Source: Caldicellulosiruptor changbaiensis (lineage in GTDB: Bacteria; Bacillota; Thermoanaerobacteria; Caldicellulosiruptorales; Caldicellulosiruptoraceae). From it: 64,000 bases of DNA. Shown here in pieces: positions 45,621 through 53,985 of this stretch; the stretch's first letter is position 1; the number at the start of each line of letters is the position of its first letter. The notes below the pieces were generated by a model. The model ran no database searches, had not been told where the DNA came from, and saw only the letters and a list, made by a program, of their open reading frames with translations. The translations under genes and the position numbers were made by a program. The stretch is taken from the NCBI RefSeq assembly GCF_003999255.1, contig NZ_CP034791.1, positions 393,501-457,500 on the forward strand, written 5' to 3'.

Positions 45621-46871
45621 ATGAAACTTTTTACTAAAATAGCTCTCAACTTTATAGGAATAATAGTTTTTCTAATTTTGAGTATATATATTTCCAATAT
45701 GCTCTACCTGAAGTACTTTTTAGAGGATATGATAATAGATGACTTGAAAAAGCTTTCCCAAGATGCGCTTGAAAACAAGTTGGAAGGCGATTTGTCCGCA
45801 GTGAAAATACTTGTTTTACAAGGAAATGCGATTGTCCTTGAAGAAGGTGGATTGGATATCCCCTATCACATGATTATGCCAGTATTCAATTCAAGTGGAG
45901 TTTATGTGTTTTCTCATCCACACTTTAAAATGGAGTATATTGCATACGTGCTAAAAAAAGGGGGGTTAACTTCTGTTGTAATAACTATAAAACCATATTA
46001 TGGATATGCTTTGAACATAATATCAAAGAATTTGATTAAAATTAGCATCGTATTTATTTTCATTGGACTATTAGTGTCACTCTTGATTTCACGACATATT
46101 TCAAGACGCATAATAAAGATTTCAGTAGCTACGCAAAAGATTGCTAAAGGGGAAGACTTTGAACTTAAAGACAGCTCAACAGATGAAGTTGGAGACCTTG
46201 CAAGGTCCATCAATAGCCTTAAAAATTCACTGAGGCTCCTTGAGAAGGTGAGACGAGAGTTTGTTGCTAATTTTGTACATGATTTGAAAACACCTATTGC
46301 TGTTATAAAGGGCTATGGTGAGAGTACAAAATATTTGGATATTGATGATAAAGAAAAGATTAAACAGAATATGGATGGAATTGAAAAACAATGTGATTAT
46401 ATGCAAAACCTAATTTCTAATATGGTTGAGCTTTCAAAGATTTCAGCGGGGATAATTGAGAAAAAGATTGAGGAAGTTGATGTGAACTTGGTAATCAAGG
46501 AAGCATGCGAACAGCTCAAAAAGCTTGCTGAGATTGAAGGTGTTGAGATTATTATCAAAAGCTTAAATTCCCCAAAGATAAAAACTGACTTAAATTCATT
46601 TAGAAGAATAATAAACAACCTTCTGCAAAATGCAATTGAAAATACAAAGGATAAAAAAGTGTATATTGAGGCTCAGAAGGAGTATGTGGATATCTACAAT
46701 AAGACAGACCTCAAAGAAGAGGAACTTATTTTTCTATTTGAAAGATACAAATCAAGCAAAAAAGGTTTTGGACTGGGGCTGTCTATTGTGAAAGAACTTT
46801 GCAAGATTTTGGATATAAAACTTGAGACGTTTATAGAGGATGGGTATATTCATTTTAGAGTTAATATATAA
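45621..46871 (+). CDS. Sensor histidine kinase
   Basis: 416 residues. Two membrane helices (about 7-30 and 140-160) enclose an extracytoplasmic sensor of roughly 110 residues; a HAMP domain follows (ISRHISRRIIKISVATQKIA). The HisKA box is FVHDLKTPIAVIKGYGES. The ATPase domain has the N box (NNLLQNAIENT) and G2 box (GFGLGLSIVKEL), but the first G box is reduced to VDIYNKTDL. The signal is unknown; given the putative regulon, an envelope metal or redox signal is a reasonable guess. It is cotranscribed with the regulator. Confidence 0.92.
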   Translation: MKLFTKIALNFIGIIVFLILSIYISNMLYLKYFLEDMIIDDLKKLSQDALENKLEGDLSAVKILVLQGNAIVLEEGGLDIPYHMIMPVFNSSGVYVFSHPHFKMEYIAYVLKKGGLTSVVITIKPYYGYALNIISKNLIKISIVFIFIGLLVSLLISRHISRRIIKISVATQKIAKGEDFELKDSSTDEVGDLARSINSLKNSLRLLEKVRREFVANFVHDLKTPIAVIKGYGESTKYLDIDDKEKIKQNMDGIEKQCDYMQNLISNMVELSKISAGIIEKKIEEVDVNLVIKEACEQLKKLAEIEGVEIIIKSLNSPKIKTDLNSFRRIINNLLQNAIENTKDKKVYIEAQKEYVDIYNKTDLKEEELIFLFERYKSSKKGFGLGLSIVKELCKILDIKLETFIEDGYIHFRVNI

Positions 46872-47025
46872 AATAAGGAAAACTAAAGATGTTTGAATTT
46901 TGATAAAATTTACAGCTGCACAAATTTTCTTGATACTGATGGCTAATGAACCTTTAATATTAAGGAAGTTGATTTATGTTATAATGAATCAAGTAAATTT
47001 TTAAAGGTAGAAGGAGATGAAAAAG

Positions 47026-48132
47026 ATGGAAAAAATAAAAGTTGCAGTGCTTGGCTGTGGCAACATTGCACCAGTTTACCTTAAAAATCTCAAAAGGTTT
47101 GGGATATTTGACATTGTTGCGTGCGCAGATATAGACTTGGATAGAGCAAAGAGCATAGCCTCAGAGTTTTCTGTGTCACAGGTGTTAGAACCTGATAAAG
47201 TCTATGACCTTGATGTGGATATAATTGTGAACCTCACCCCGCCTCAGCACCACTATGAAGTAAACAAAAGGGTTTTGGAAAGTGGAAAGCATCTTTACAG
47301 CGAAAAACCTCTTTGCTCAACGCTTAAAGAAGCAAAAGAAATTCTGGAGTTAGCAGAAAAGAAAAAACTTAAAGTTGGATGTGCACCTGATACATTTCTT
47401 AGTGCGAACATTCAGACGGCAAAAAAACTCATTGAAGATGGATGGATAGGGAGACCTTTTGCTGCAAACTGTTTTATACTCTACGGTGGACCAGAAAAGT
47501 GGCATCCAAATCCACATTTTATTTTCAAAAAATACTTAGGACCGCTTTTTGACATCGGGCCTTATTGTTTAACAGCTCTTGTGTTTTTACTTGGTTCTGT
47601 AAAAAAAGTATCTGGTATGGGCATGATAACGTACAAAGAAAGGCTTATAACTTCTGAGCCCCACAGGGGAGAAAAGATTGAGGTTGAAATGCCAACATAT
47701 GTGACAGCAAACCTTCTTTTTGACAAAGGTATTATAGGAAATGTCACTGTGTCTTATGATGTGCCGGCAACAAACCTGCGCGGGATAGAAATTTATGGGA
47801 CAGAAGGTACACTGGTTGTGCCAGACCCAAACTTTTTTGACTATGGCAGAGTACTATTAAAAAGACATGATGATAAGGAGTTTAGAGAAATGCCTGTTAT
47901 AAACCCATTTAACTATGATAACTTAAGAGGTTTAGGAATCCTTGACATGGCGCTTGCAATCAAGTTGCAGACGCCGCTTAGGGCATCCGGAAGTTTAGCC
48001 TTTCATGTTTTAGAAACTCTTCATGCAGTATATACTTCTTTGCAGGAAGAAAGGTTTGTGGATGTAAAAAGCAAAGCACCTGATGTGCCTCTTTTGGATA
48101 TGAAGCTTTTGAGAGAGGTTTTGTATATATAA
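47026..48132 (+). CDS. Gfo/Idh/MocA-family NAD(P)-dependent oxidoreductase
   Basis: 368 residues. The N-terminal Rossmann domain begins VAVLGCGNIAPVYLKNLKRF; YSEKPLCSTLKEAKEILELA holds the EKP motif with the catalytic lysine. The C-terminal part has GGPEKWHPNPHFIFKKYLGP and FDIGPYCLTALVFLLG, where the family has its DxGxH-type catalytic site; here Tyr takes the usual His position. The family oxidises or reduces sugars and cyclitols. ATG 47026 with AAGGAG nine bases upstream is favoured over 47017. Single gene with its own terminator; substrate unknown. Confidence 0.88.
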   Translation: MEKIKVAVLGCGNIAPVYLKNLKRFGIFDIVACADIDLDRAKSIASEFSVSQVLEPDKVYDLDVDIIVNLTPPQHHYEVNKRVLESGKHLYSEKPLCSTLKEAKEILELAEKKKLKVGCAPDTFLSANIQTAKKLIEDGWIGRPFAANCFILYGGPEKWHPNPHFIFKKYLGPLFDIGPYCLTALVFLLGSVKKVSGMGMITYKERLITSEPHRGEKIEVEMPTYVTANLLFDKGIIGNVTVSYDVPATNLRGIEIYGTEGTLVVPDPNFFDYGRVLLKRHDDKEFREMPVINPFNYDNLRGLGILDMALAIKLQTPLRASGSLAFHVLETLHAVYTSLQEERFVDVKSKAPDVPLLDMKLLREVLYI

Positions 48133-48166
48133 AGGAATAATGATAGTAGATAATATTAATAAAAAA

Positions 48167-48223
48167 AAGCGCCTTGCATGTAGAAAAAACTCAAAACATT
48201 TTGAAACGGCAGGGTGCTTTTTT
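48167..48223 (+). terminator. Intrinsic terminator
   Basis: AAAGCGCCTTGC pairs with GCAGGGTGCTTT (G-U pairs), enclosing a smaller CAAAA/TTTTG hairpin, with a T-run after. Confidence 0.7.
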
Positions 48224-48293
48224 ATTTTATAAAAATATAACTTGCGAATATACTTTATAATGAAGCTTTTTTAAAGAAAGAAGAGAAAGACTT

Positions 48294-48863
48294 TTGAATG
48301 CCTTTTGGCTTTTTCTGATTTTATTTTCAATCTTAGTTCAAGTAATTAACGGTGATATTAACAAAATAACCACCATCTTGTTTTCTGCGCCTAAAACTGC
48401 TTTGCAGATATTTGTAACAATAGCATGTTCTATAATCCTCTGGTCAGGATTTTTGAGACTTGCTCAAGACTCAGGCTTAATTAAAATATTAGAAAGATTT
48501 TTAAAGCCGATTTTGAGTCTTCTTTTTAAAACAAAAAATGAAGAGGCATTTAAGTGGATGTCAACAAATATTATTGCAAACCTTCTTGGGCTTGGAAATG
48601 CTGCAACACCAGCAGGAATTAAAGCAATGGAAGAGCTATCAAAAGAAAATAGCAAAGACTTTGCATCAAGTGACATGATTTTGTTTGTGATATTAAATAC
48701 CTGTTCAATACAGCTAATTCCAACAACAATGATTATGCTAAGGCATGAGTATGGGTCTGAAAATCCAACAGTTGTACTTTTTCCAATACTGTTTGTGTCA
48801 CTAGTTGGACTTTTCTTTGGCATAATTTTCTGCAAAGTAATCTCAAGGGTGCTGAGAAGATGA
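48294..48863 (+). CDS. spmA: Spore maturation protein A
   Basis: 189 residues with four or five membrane helices. ANLLGLGNAATPAGIKAMEEL is at the heart of the nucleoside-recognition (Gate) domain shared by SpmA and SpmB, and LNTCSIQLIPTTMIMLR follows. In Bacillus SpmA and SpmB act together in spore core dehydration. The start is TTG 48294; no ATG is suitably placed and the site upstream (AAGAGAAAG) is weak. The stop overlaps the spmB start by four bases. Presence of spmAB does not by itself prove sporulation. Confidence 0.88.
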   Translation: MNAFWLFLILFSILVQVINGDINKITTILFSAPKTALQIFVTIACSIILWSGFLRLAQDSGLIKILERFLKPILSLLFKTKNEEAFKWMSTNIIANLLGLGNAATPAGIKAMEELSKENSKDFASSDMILFVILNTCSIQLIPTTMIMLRHEYGSENPTVVLFPILFVSLVGLFFGIIFCKVISRVLRR

Positions 48864-49384
48864 CAAAAATAATTTCTGATATTATAATAACCTCATTTAT
48901 TGTATTTGTACTAATTTTTTCTCTTTTTAGGTCCAATGACAGTTTTAGTAGCTTTGTTGAAGGCGTGAAAGATGGTATTAAAATTTCAATAAAAATATTT
49001 CCAAATGTCTTTGCACTAATTTTAGCTGTTGAACTTTTCATAAAGACAGGTGCTGTAGAAATGTTTGAAACTTTTTTAGGACCTATTTTTAACAAACTTG
49101 GGATATTTCAAGAATCGCTTGGGCTTATCATGATAAAGCCGTTTTCAGGAAGTGCATCTTATGTAGTTTTGAAAGACATCTTTGAAAAATTTGGACCAGA
49201 TTCACAAATAGGAATATATTCTTCAATCATCTGTGCATCAACCGAAACCCTTTTTTATGTAATAACAACATACCTTGCATGTACTCGGGTAAAAAAAACA
49301 AGGTATTTAATTCCGGTGGCAATTGCTGTAGACTTTATAGTCTTACTTGTGGCAGCGTTTTTGGTTAAAAATGGCTTAAAATAA
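48860..49384 (+). CDS. spmB: Spore maturation protein B
   Basis: 174 residues, about four membrane helices. IKPFSGSASYVVLKDIFEKF followed by ASTETLFYVITTYLA is typical of SpmB. It starts with ATGA overlapping the end of spmA, so the two are translated together and probably form a complex in the membrane. The pair is a two-gene operon that ends at a shared terminator with the convergent corrinoid-protein gene. Confidence 0.9.
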   Translation: MTKIISDIIITSFIVFVLIFSLFRSNDSFSSFVEGVKDGIKISIKIFPNVFALILAVELFIKTGAVEMFETFLGPIFNKLGIFQESLGLIMIKPFSGSASYVVLKDIFEKFGPDSQIGIYSSIICASTETLFYVITTYLACTRVKKTRYLIPVAIAVDFIVLLVAAFLVKNGLK

Positions 49385-49415
49385 AAAGGCTGAAGTAAGA
49401 AAAACTTCAGCCTTT
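49385..49415. terminator. Bidirectional terminator
   Basis: AAAGGCTGAAGT pairs perfectly with ACTTCAGCCTTT; T-rich tails lie on both strands between the convergent spmB and corrinoid-protein genes. Confidence 0.88.
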
Positions 49416-49423
49416 CATTTATT

Positions 49424-50065
49424 TTACGCAGCACCTTGGACAAACTTTTTTGCAAGCTCGGCAGCTGATGCCGCATCAGGTGCATACCCGTCAGCTCCGA
49501 TGCTCTTTGCAAAGCTCTCTGTCACAGGCGCCCCACCAACAATCACCTTTACCTTATCGCGCAAACCTTGCTCTTGTAGCTTTTCAATGGTTGCTTTCAT
49601 ATTTGGCATGGTTGTTGTAAGCAAGGCTGACATTGCAACAATCTGTGGATTGTAGCTTTTTACAGCCTCACAGAACTTCTCAGGTGAAACATCTACTCCA
49701 AGGTCAATTACCTCAAGCCCTGCACCTGTCATCATCATAGCAACCAAGTTCTTGCCAATATCGTGCAAATCGCCTTTTACAGTGCCAATCACAACCTTGC
49801 CGATTGGTTTTACACCTGTCTCTGTCAGGATTGGTTTTAATACTTCCAGCGCAGCTTTCATTGCACGTGCTGCAATCAACACCTCAGGTACGTAAATTTC
49901 ATTGTTTTTGAACTTCTCACCAACAACCGACATTGCCTGAATGAGTGCATCGTTTAAGATTGTCTCAGCAGAAATTCCGGAAGATAAAGCTTCTTTTACT
50001 TTTTCAGGTGCAAGTTTTGCGTTTCCTTTTTGAATAAGCTGTGATATCTCGTTTAGAATCTCCAT
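49424..50065 (-). CDS. Corrinoid (B12-binding) methyl-carrier protein
   Basis: 213 residues. Residues 1-85 form the helical cap (EKFKNNEIYVPEVLIAARAM) and 88-213 the B12 Rossmann domain with DLHDIGKN, whose His is the lower ligand of cobalt. This is the MtaC/MtbC/MtmC type that carries a methyl group between a substrate methyltransferase and tetrahydrofolate or another acceptor. No methyltransferase gene is in the operon; a broken URO-D-type methyltransferase lies at 61.9 kb. It follows the glycosidase gene by 19 bases, so both are on one transcript, which hints at a methylated sugar or glycoside as substrate. Confidence 0.9.
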   Translation of the reverse strand: MEILNEISQLIQKGNAKLAPEKVKEALSSGISAETILNDALIQAMSVVGEKFKNNEIYVPEVLIAARAMKAALEVLKPILTETGVKPIGKVVIGTVKGDLHDIGKNLVAMMMTGAGLEVIDLGVDVSPEKFCEAVKSYNPQIVAMSALLTTTMPNMKATIEKLQEQGLRDKVKVIVGGAPVTESFAKSIGADGYAPDAASAAELAKKFVQGAA

Positions 50066-50084
50066 TTTTAAGTCGGCCCCCTTT

Positions 50085-53075
50085 TCAAAACTCAGATGTT
50101 AATATACTATAACTTCCAAGGCCAAATGGCAAGATCATATATCGTGATGTGAAGTTTTCAAAGTCAATAAAGCTCTGGGGACGTCTGTACAGCTCCTCAA
50201 ACACGTCTGCTTTGTGGTTTGCTTCTATGAGGTTAAAAAGTGTGTTTGTTAAAACTATCTCAAGATCATTTTTGCCGTCATTTACATGATCTGTTATGTC
50301 AGCCAAAAACGGTTGGGAAAAAAGAGTGCATGCTTTCTTGCCGTTTACATACACCTTGGCAACTGCTGCGCTGACGCTATTGAGCTTTATATAAACTCTT
50401 TTTGAACTTTCTTTTGTAATCTCAAAAGAGCTTTTCAGGCTTACCGACCCAACATAAAAAGGATACCCGTCTTTTGTTATATCAAAATGACATGGCTTTT
50501 TGGGCTCGGTTATAATAAACCTTGTCTCATCAACACAGATAAGAGAAAAGCTTCCTACAAGATAGATAGCTTCAACCTCAGTCGGTCTGTGGTTTTTGGG
50601 GTCTTTTATCCTCTCATGGCAGCCTGGAGCTGTGATGTTGTTTGACTTTCTGCCACTGAGTACTATTTCATTTTTGCCTTCTTTGACAAAAGAGGTGATA
50701 TCAATCTTGCCAATGTTCACATCCAAAAAGTTCTGGTCGGGCGAAAAGCTTTCACTTTTTCTTTCAAATTTGACAGACTGACCGTTCACAAGGATTCTGT
50801 CAAGATTCTCTGCACACTCTATTGCCACAAAAAGTTTTGACGGCACTTTTTCAACCTCAAAATAGTATGTGGCTTTGAAAGGTGTTCCTTCTGGGAGATT
50901 ATAAAAATGCTTGTGCCAAACCTGGGAAACATAACAATCTTCAAATACTACCTTTCGGTCAACCTCATATTTTATTCTGTCAAGTATTAGTACATTGTAG
51001 TTTTTAAGCTCTATGTCAAACTCACAGCTGCCTGTTTTGTATTCAAAACTATTGTCGAATACAACGCCTGAGATGACATTTTTTGTGTTTTGCGAAAGCT
51101 CCTTGTCAGACACTACAAGACACAGGCTTGATGCAGGATACATTGTTGCATCAATCACAGCAAAACCATTTTCCATTTTCAATGTAGGTATTTTCACCAC
51201 ACCAAAATCTACAAGGTCTATTGCAAAAACGTTGTTGTCTGCAGGGATTTTTATTGTGATTTCTGCTTCTCTTTGAATGTCTGTGTTTGCCAAAAAGATT
51301 ATTCTGCTTCCATCATTTAGCTTTCTGCTCTGAAGTATAATTTTCTTAGCATTTTGACCTGTCTTTTTGTCAATCACTTCAATGTAGTTTGAAACCTCTT
51401 CTTTTAAGATGTTCACAAGTTCGTTTAAATCTGAAGCATTTTTGAATTTTTCTTTTAATGGAATGTCACACTTGCTGCCGTCTATCATGCAAAGTTCAAA
51501 TCTCGAAAACAAAAAATCTTTCAACGCAACTACCTTGCCACCGGCATTTATAAAGTCTTGTAAAAGCTGTACTGTTGTCTTTCTTAAGTTTGTAAGAGGT
51601 AGCAGAACAACCACTTTGTAGCTATAATTGCCAACTCTAATTTTGCCATTATCAACCTGTGCATACTTTGATAGGATTATCTCATCGCCAAAGTGAAAGT
51701 CAATCTTGTTTGCTATGAGCTCTTTTACCATTTTGTCAAGCAGAATATCCAGCTTGTCCACACTGTCATCAAACTTAGAATACTCTGCCCAGGCAGATGA
51801 GATTGGATGGACTACGAGTACATCAACATCTCTTTTGCCGAGCCCTGCTATGTACGAAATCCTTGCAAGATAGTCTGCAAAGAATTTTTCATCTTTCCAC
51901 CATGGTTGCTGGTAAAAAAGGTTTGGTGGATAGTCTCTTTTTCTCTCGCCTCTCATGGAATACAGGCTAAGATGTGGGTTTATGTATGTTACGCCAAGCA
52001 CTGCTTGCCAGTCTGATATCCATTTTCTATGAAGAAAACTCACGTGCTGACCTGTTGTCCCAAAGGTTTCACACAGTACCCCTTTTTTGCCAAGCTGCTC
52101 ACAGACCGATGATACCTGTTTCATTGTAACTACCTGCTCTAAATGTCTTGCAAGCTTATCAACTCCAGGAAGCTGCATATACTCATAGTGGGGCATTGCA
52201 GCGCCTATCCATTCAATCTGGCCGCGCATTGTATCTTCTGCCATGTAGTGTCCTGTCATCATAATACCATTTTCTTCACACCACTTTGCATAAGGAATGG
52301 TAAAGTTTTCTATGAACATCTCAAGTGCAACATCAAAAAAGTCAAACCTGACCTTGTGGTAATTGCCAACATTGAAGAAAAGCTCTTCAAAGTGCTCTTT
52401 TATGTCATACCCTTTTTTCTGCAAAAACCTTTCTGGAAGCTTTTCTGTCCATGGCAAAGTAGGGATATCTTTGTAGTGGACTCTTAAATATGTTGGCTCA
52501 TCAGTGAATATTCCCGGCATTGCATCGCCAAAATACTCTTGGCAATATTTTTTGTATTTCTCGTGCGTAAGATTTATAAACTCCTGAGTTACTTCTTTTG
52601 AAAGAAGGTCGACATAGCAGCTTCCGTTGAACCACTTGTCACCAAGTTTCATTGTGCGCTTTGCAACAATGTACTTTACGCCACCATGGACAAAGCTTGA
52701 CAGCACCTCATCGTCGTGTTCAACCTGGTCCTCTTTCAAAAGTACCAGAAACTTGTGCCTGTAAGAAGGGTTTTTAAAAGCCACAGCACCCCCTGCAAAA
52801 CCAGACGGCCATTTGTCCTCATCATAAAGCCATGCAAGCATGTTTAACTTTTTTGCATGTTCTATACATTTTTTGACAAGACTTAGCCACTCTTCAGACA
52901 GATACTCTGTCACAAGCCCAACCCTTGAGTGCATGAAAAAACCGCCATAACCTTTTTGGTGCATCTCAGTTATCTGGCGCAAAAGCTCCTCCTCTTTTAA
53001 ATTGTCATTCCAGCTCCAGAAAGGTGCGCACCTGTAAAAATTATCTGGGTTTTTGAGTTTTTCTAAATCAAGCAT
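50085..53075 (-). CDS. GH106-like glycoside hydrolase
   Basis: 996 residues. The N-terminal 400 residues resemble the GH106 / alpha-L-rhamnosidase-like group: YRCAPFWSWNDNLKEEELLR, MHQKGYGGFFMHSRVGL, AWLYDEDKWPSGFAGG, FTDEPTYLR and GHYMAEDTMRGQ. A Rossmann-like domain and beta domains follow; the C-terminus has a carbohydrate-binding-like beta region. There is no signal peptide, so it acts on imported oligosaccharides. The gene shares an operon with a class II aldolase upstream and a corrinoid protein downstream, suggesting deoxy- or methyl-sugar use. Activity on rhamnose is inferred from family. Confidence 0.8.
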   Translation of the reverse strand: MLDLEKLKNPDNFYRCAPFWSWNDNLKEEELLRQITEMHQKGYGGFFMHSRVGLVTEYLSEEWLSLVKKCIEHAKKLNMLAWLYDEDKWPSGFAGGAVAFKNPSYRHKFLVLLKEDQVEHDDEVLSSFVHGGVKYIVAKRTMKLGDKWFNGSCYVDLLSKEVTQEFINLTHEKYKKYCQEYFGDAMPGIFTDEPTYLRVHYKDIPTLPWTEKLPERFLQKKGYDIKEHFEELFFNVGNYHKVRFDFFDVALEMFIENFTIPYAKWCEENGIMMTGHYMAEDTMRGQIEWIGAAMPHYEYMQLPGVDKLARHLEQVVTMKQVSSVCEQLGKKGVLCETFGTTGQHVSFLHRKWISDWQAVLGVTYINPHLSLYSMRGERKRDYPPNLFYQQPWWKDEKFFADYLARISYIAGLGKRDVDVLVVHPISSAWAEYSKFDDSVDKLDILLDKMVKELIANKIDFHFGDEIILSKYAQVDNGKIRVGNYSYKVVVLLPLTNLRKTTVQLLQDFINAGGKVVALKDFLFSRFELCMIDGSKCDIPLKEKFKNASDLNELVNILKEEVSNYIEVIDKKTGQNAKKIILQSRKLNDGSRIIFLANTDIQREAEITIKIPADNNVFAIDLVDFGVVKIPTLKMENGFAVIDATMYPASSLCLVVSDKELSQNTKNVISGVVFDNSFEYKTGSCEFDIELKNYNVLILDRIKYEVDRKVVFEDCYVSQVWHKHFYNLPEGTPFKATYYFEVEKVPSKLFVAIECAENLDRILVNGQSVKFERKSESFSPDQNFLDVNIGKIDITSFVKEGKNEIVLSGRKSNNITAPGCHERIKDPKNHRPTEVEAIYLVGSFSLICVDETRFIITEPKKPCHFDITKDGYPFYVGSVSLKSSFEITKESSKRVYIKLNSVSAAVAKVYVNGKKACTLFSQPFLADITDHVNDGKNDLEIVLTNTLFNLIEANHKADVFEELYRRPQSFIDFENFTSRYMILPFGLGSYSILTSEF

Positions 53076-53105
53076 TTCTAATCTCCCTTTCTATTTGTTT
53101 TGTAT

Positions 53106-53747
53106 TCACTTGCTCTTTCTCAAGCTCAAGACCTTTTGAATCTCCTCAGGGCTCAGAACCTGCGGTGTGCCTATCTGGCTTGACATGAACAAAATCTTTG
53201 CCCAGAACTCAACAATCTCAAGCTTGTAAAATGCCATCTCCAAGTCATTGTCGTATGTCAAAACACCATGGTTTGAAAGAAGCACAGCATCGTAGTCTTT
53301 TATAAAAGGTGCTATTGACTCTGGTACCTCAACTGTTGAAGGTGTTGCAAACGGCGCAACAGGAATATACCCTCCAAAGATGAAGACTGATTCTGCTAAA
53401 ATTGGCTTGTCAAGAGGTTTTCTTAACACTGCAAATGTGGTGGCATAAGGTGAGTGTGCATGAACACAGGCGCCTATGTCCTCTCTTTCTTGATAAACTT
53501 TGAGGTGCATCTTTATCTCAGACGATGGCCTGTAATCCGTCTTTTCAAGAATTTTGCCTTCCATATCAATTAGAACAAGCATGTCTTCACTCAAAAAACC
53601 TTTTGATACCCCAGAGGGTGTTGTAATAATTTTATCCTTGTTGACTCTCACAGAGATGTTTCCATCAGGTCCGCTTATATAACCTCTTTCGTACATGATT
53701 CTTCCAATTCTGCATATCTGTGATTTGATGCTTCTTATATCCTGCAT
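53106..53747 (-). CDS. Class II aldolase (fuculose/rhamnulose-phosphate aldolase type)
   Basis: 213 residues. ISGPDGNISVRVNKDKIITT binds substrate phosphate, CVHAHSPYATTFAV holds the two zinc histidines and LLSNHGVLTYD the third; PSSEIKMHLKVYQ carries the catalytic acid region. The enzyme splits L-fuculose- or L-rhamnulose-1-phosphate into dihydroxyacetone phosphate and L-lactaldehyde. ATG 53747 is chosen over 53780 because GAAAGGTGG lies between them. First gene of the operon with the GH106-like enzyme, which fits deoxysugar breakdown. Confidence 0.85.
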   Translation of the reverse strand: MQDIRSIKSQICRIGRIMYERGYISGPDGNISVRVNKDKIITTPSGVSKGFLSEDMLVLIDMEGKILEKTDYRPSSEIKMHLKVYQEREDIGACVHAHSPYATTFAVLRKPLDKPILAESVFIFGGYIPVAPFATPSTVEVPESIAPFIKDYDAVLLSNHGVLTYDNDLEMAFYKLEIVEFWAKILFMSSQIGTPQVLSPEEIQKVLSLRKSK

Positions 53748-53895
53748 TTTTTTCCACCTTTCTTTAAAATGTATTGTCATGATATTGTGTTGTTTTGATT
53801 TTTTGTTCTATTTCATTTTACAATTATTTGATTGATTTGAAAATACCCAAATTTGACCTTTTGAAAAGCTTGAAAGTGTCCTTAAAAAAATCTTG

Positions 53896-53909
53896 TGCAA
53901 ACATTTGCA
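53896..53909 (+). promoter_or_regulatory. LacI-type operator at the neopullulanase promoter
   Basis: TGCAAACATTTGCA is nearly a perfect palindrome and matches the sites at 36518, 55784 and 60403. It overlaps the -35 element of the promoter below. Confidence 0.7.
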
Positions 53910-53933
53910 TTATAGATAGAAAAGTGATAAAAT
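53905..53933 (+). promoter_or_regulatory. Promoter of the neopullulanase gene
   Basis: TTGCAT (53905-53910) and TAAAAT (53928-53933) with a 17-base spacer, about 50 bases before the start codon. Confidence 0.6.
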
Positions 53934-53985
53934 AAATTTCAATGTTGTATTTCAAAAAATATTTCAAAAGGAGAGTGTAAGAAGC

